Shown piece by piece: positions 63,020 through 64,000 of a DNA stretch of 64,000 nucleotides. The DNA comes from Ophiura sarsii (taxonomy: Eukaryota; Echinodermata; Ophiuroidea; Amphilepidida; Ophiuridae): NCBI GenBank assembly GCA_035610835.1, contig CM069447.1, positions 21,129,259 to 21,193,258 on the forward strand, given 5' to 3'. The notes under the pieces were generated by a model. That model had not been told where the DNA came from, made no database searches, and worked only from the letters and a program-made list of their open reading frames with translations. Each line of letters starts with the position of its first letter. Position 1 is the first letter of the stretch. A program made the position numbers and the translations under genes.

Positions 63020-64000
63020 GTGATTTACCAGTGCCAGACAGTGAAAATATAGCTGTGACCCGCTCATTTAAATATTGATAAAAATGAATTGCAATAAAAA
63101 GATAAGAGTGATCTAATAATATCGTGTTTTATGAGCTACGGATACGATTTAAACTGAGTGTCTAAGGCTTAAATCATATAACTGACAGGCCCGTAATATT
63201 TGGTCTTTATTTTCTTTTTAAGAGGAGTGGAACGTGAGAATTTTGCCATGTAGCTTGTTTCCAAAATGTGAAAATGTAGGTAGCATCTTAAATTAAGACA
63301 AACACCCTGTTGACTTTACTCCTTACCGAAGTTACCGCAAACAAACGTATAGTAGCTTTGATACAGAATAGATAAGCGACATAATTGTTGATATCATTTT
63401 CAGTTATTTGTATGTTTATTAGAGACCCCCCAACCCCAGCCCCCCAAAAAAAATCCCCACCCACAACAACAACCAAACAACAAAAGGAACTACAACCACC
63501 AAACAAAAACAACAACAAAAATTAAACAATAATAAAAAAAAAAAAAAAAAAACACGTTTAAAAAGCAATAACTAAGAAAATACCCATACCTTCACACCCA
63601 CACACCAAAAAGAAAAAGGAAAAAGAAAGAAAGAAACACCCAACCACAACGATAGTTCGTTCAAATTTTAGTGGTTATATCTCAAGCCCTAAACATAGGA
63701 TGACTTTAATCGCCGCATGTTTGACCTGCCCTGGATTCATTCATACTGTATTTAATATAACTTAATAAATACAGGCTTGGCAAATGTATACAGACTTTAT
63801 GCATACACATTTTGTATTAAATCCAGGATTCATTCAAGTTTGTATAGTATTCTAGTGGCGGTTCAAGGTCTTTGCAACTCAGGCTATATATGAGTACGTT
63901 GATCGGGCACGGTCTACTGCTTAGGTCGTCACCCGTACCGATTCATACGAATAATTTCATGAATAGTTTTTTCTACATGTTGAATAGAATTGACGACACT
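63020..64000. other. Noncoding right edge
   Basis: A/C-rich low complexity at 63420-63640, including an A run at about 63533-63552. No SLCO exon or other gene recognised. Confidence 0.5.

Overview
This is eukaryotic nuclear DNA: AT-rich, gene-poor, with GT-AG introns of kilobases, non-LTR reverse transcriptase relics and many small terminal-inverted-repeat (TIR) elements. Gene content (an organic-anion transporter with a Kazal loop, and a death-fold gene with a FIIND-like module) fits an invertebrate animal, probably a marine deuterostome such as an echinoderm or hemichordate. The species assignment is inference from general look only.

Three host genes are supported. (1) At 317-2433 on the + strand lie two in-phase exons encoding the C-terminal part of a major facilitator transporter; its 5' end lies left of the window. 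(2) On the - strand, 30661 down to 14672, five exons join in frame, every junction phase 1. They encode a Death domain, a linker, a ZU5 domain ending in an H-F-S motif, a UPA domain and a CARD. ZU5-UPA with H-F-S is the FIIND arrangement of NLRP1, CARD8 and PIDD1, so this looks like a self-cleaving death-fold sensor or adaptor with an unusual Death-ZU5-UPA-CARD order. It is the most interesting item here. (3) On the + strand, 43613-57588, eight exons of an SLCO/OATP organic-anion transporter, including the Kazal-like extracellular loop; the last exons were not found and may lie beyond the window or in the 100-base assembly gap at 60471-60570.

The rest is mostly mobile DNA. There are three clear reverse-transcriptase fragments (7.3 kb +, 29.2-30.3 kb -, 36.9-38.4 kb +) and an inverted pair of small ones (56.2-56.5 kb). 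Two TTAA-targeting MITE families are present, one with a paralogous empty site inside the window. Several TA-flanked mariner-like palindromic elements occur, as do an hAT-like MITE with a perfect 8-bp target duplication and two families of spaced short palindromes in clusters. Nested insertions allow several element ends to be set to the base. A possible small unknown gene with a repeated CCAAT/E2F-like promoter and a TATA box sits at 32.1-32.9 kb. Minisatellites and poly-G/poly-C runs surround the assembly gap.

The transporters and the death-fold gene show no evident functional link; they are simply neighbours. Exon limits were set by reading frame and splice consensus only, with no transcript evidence.
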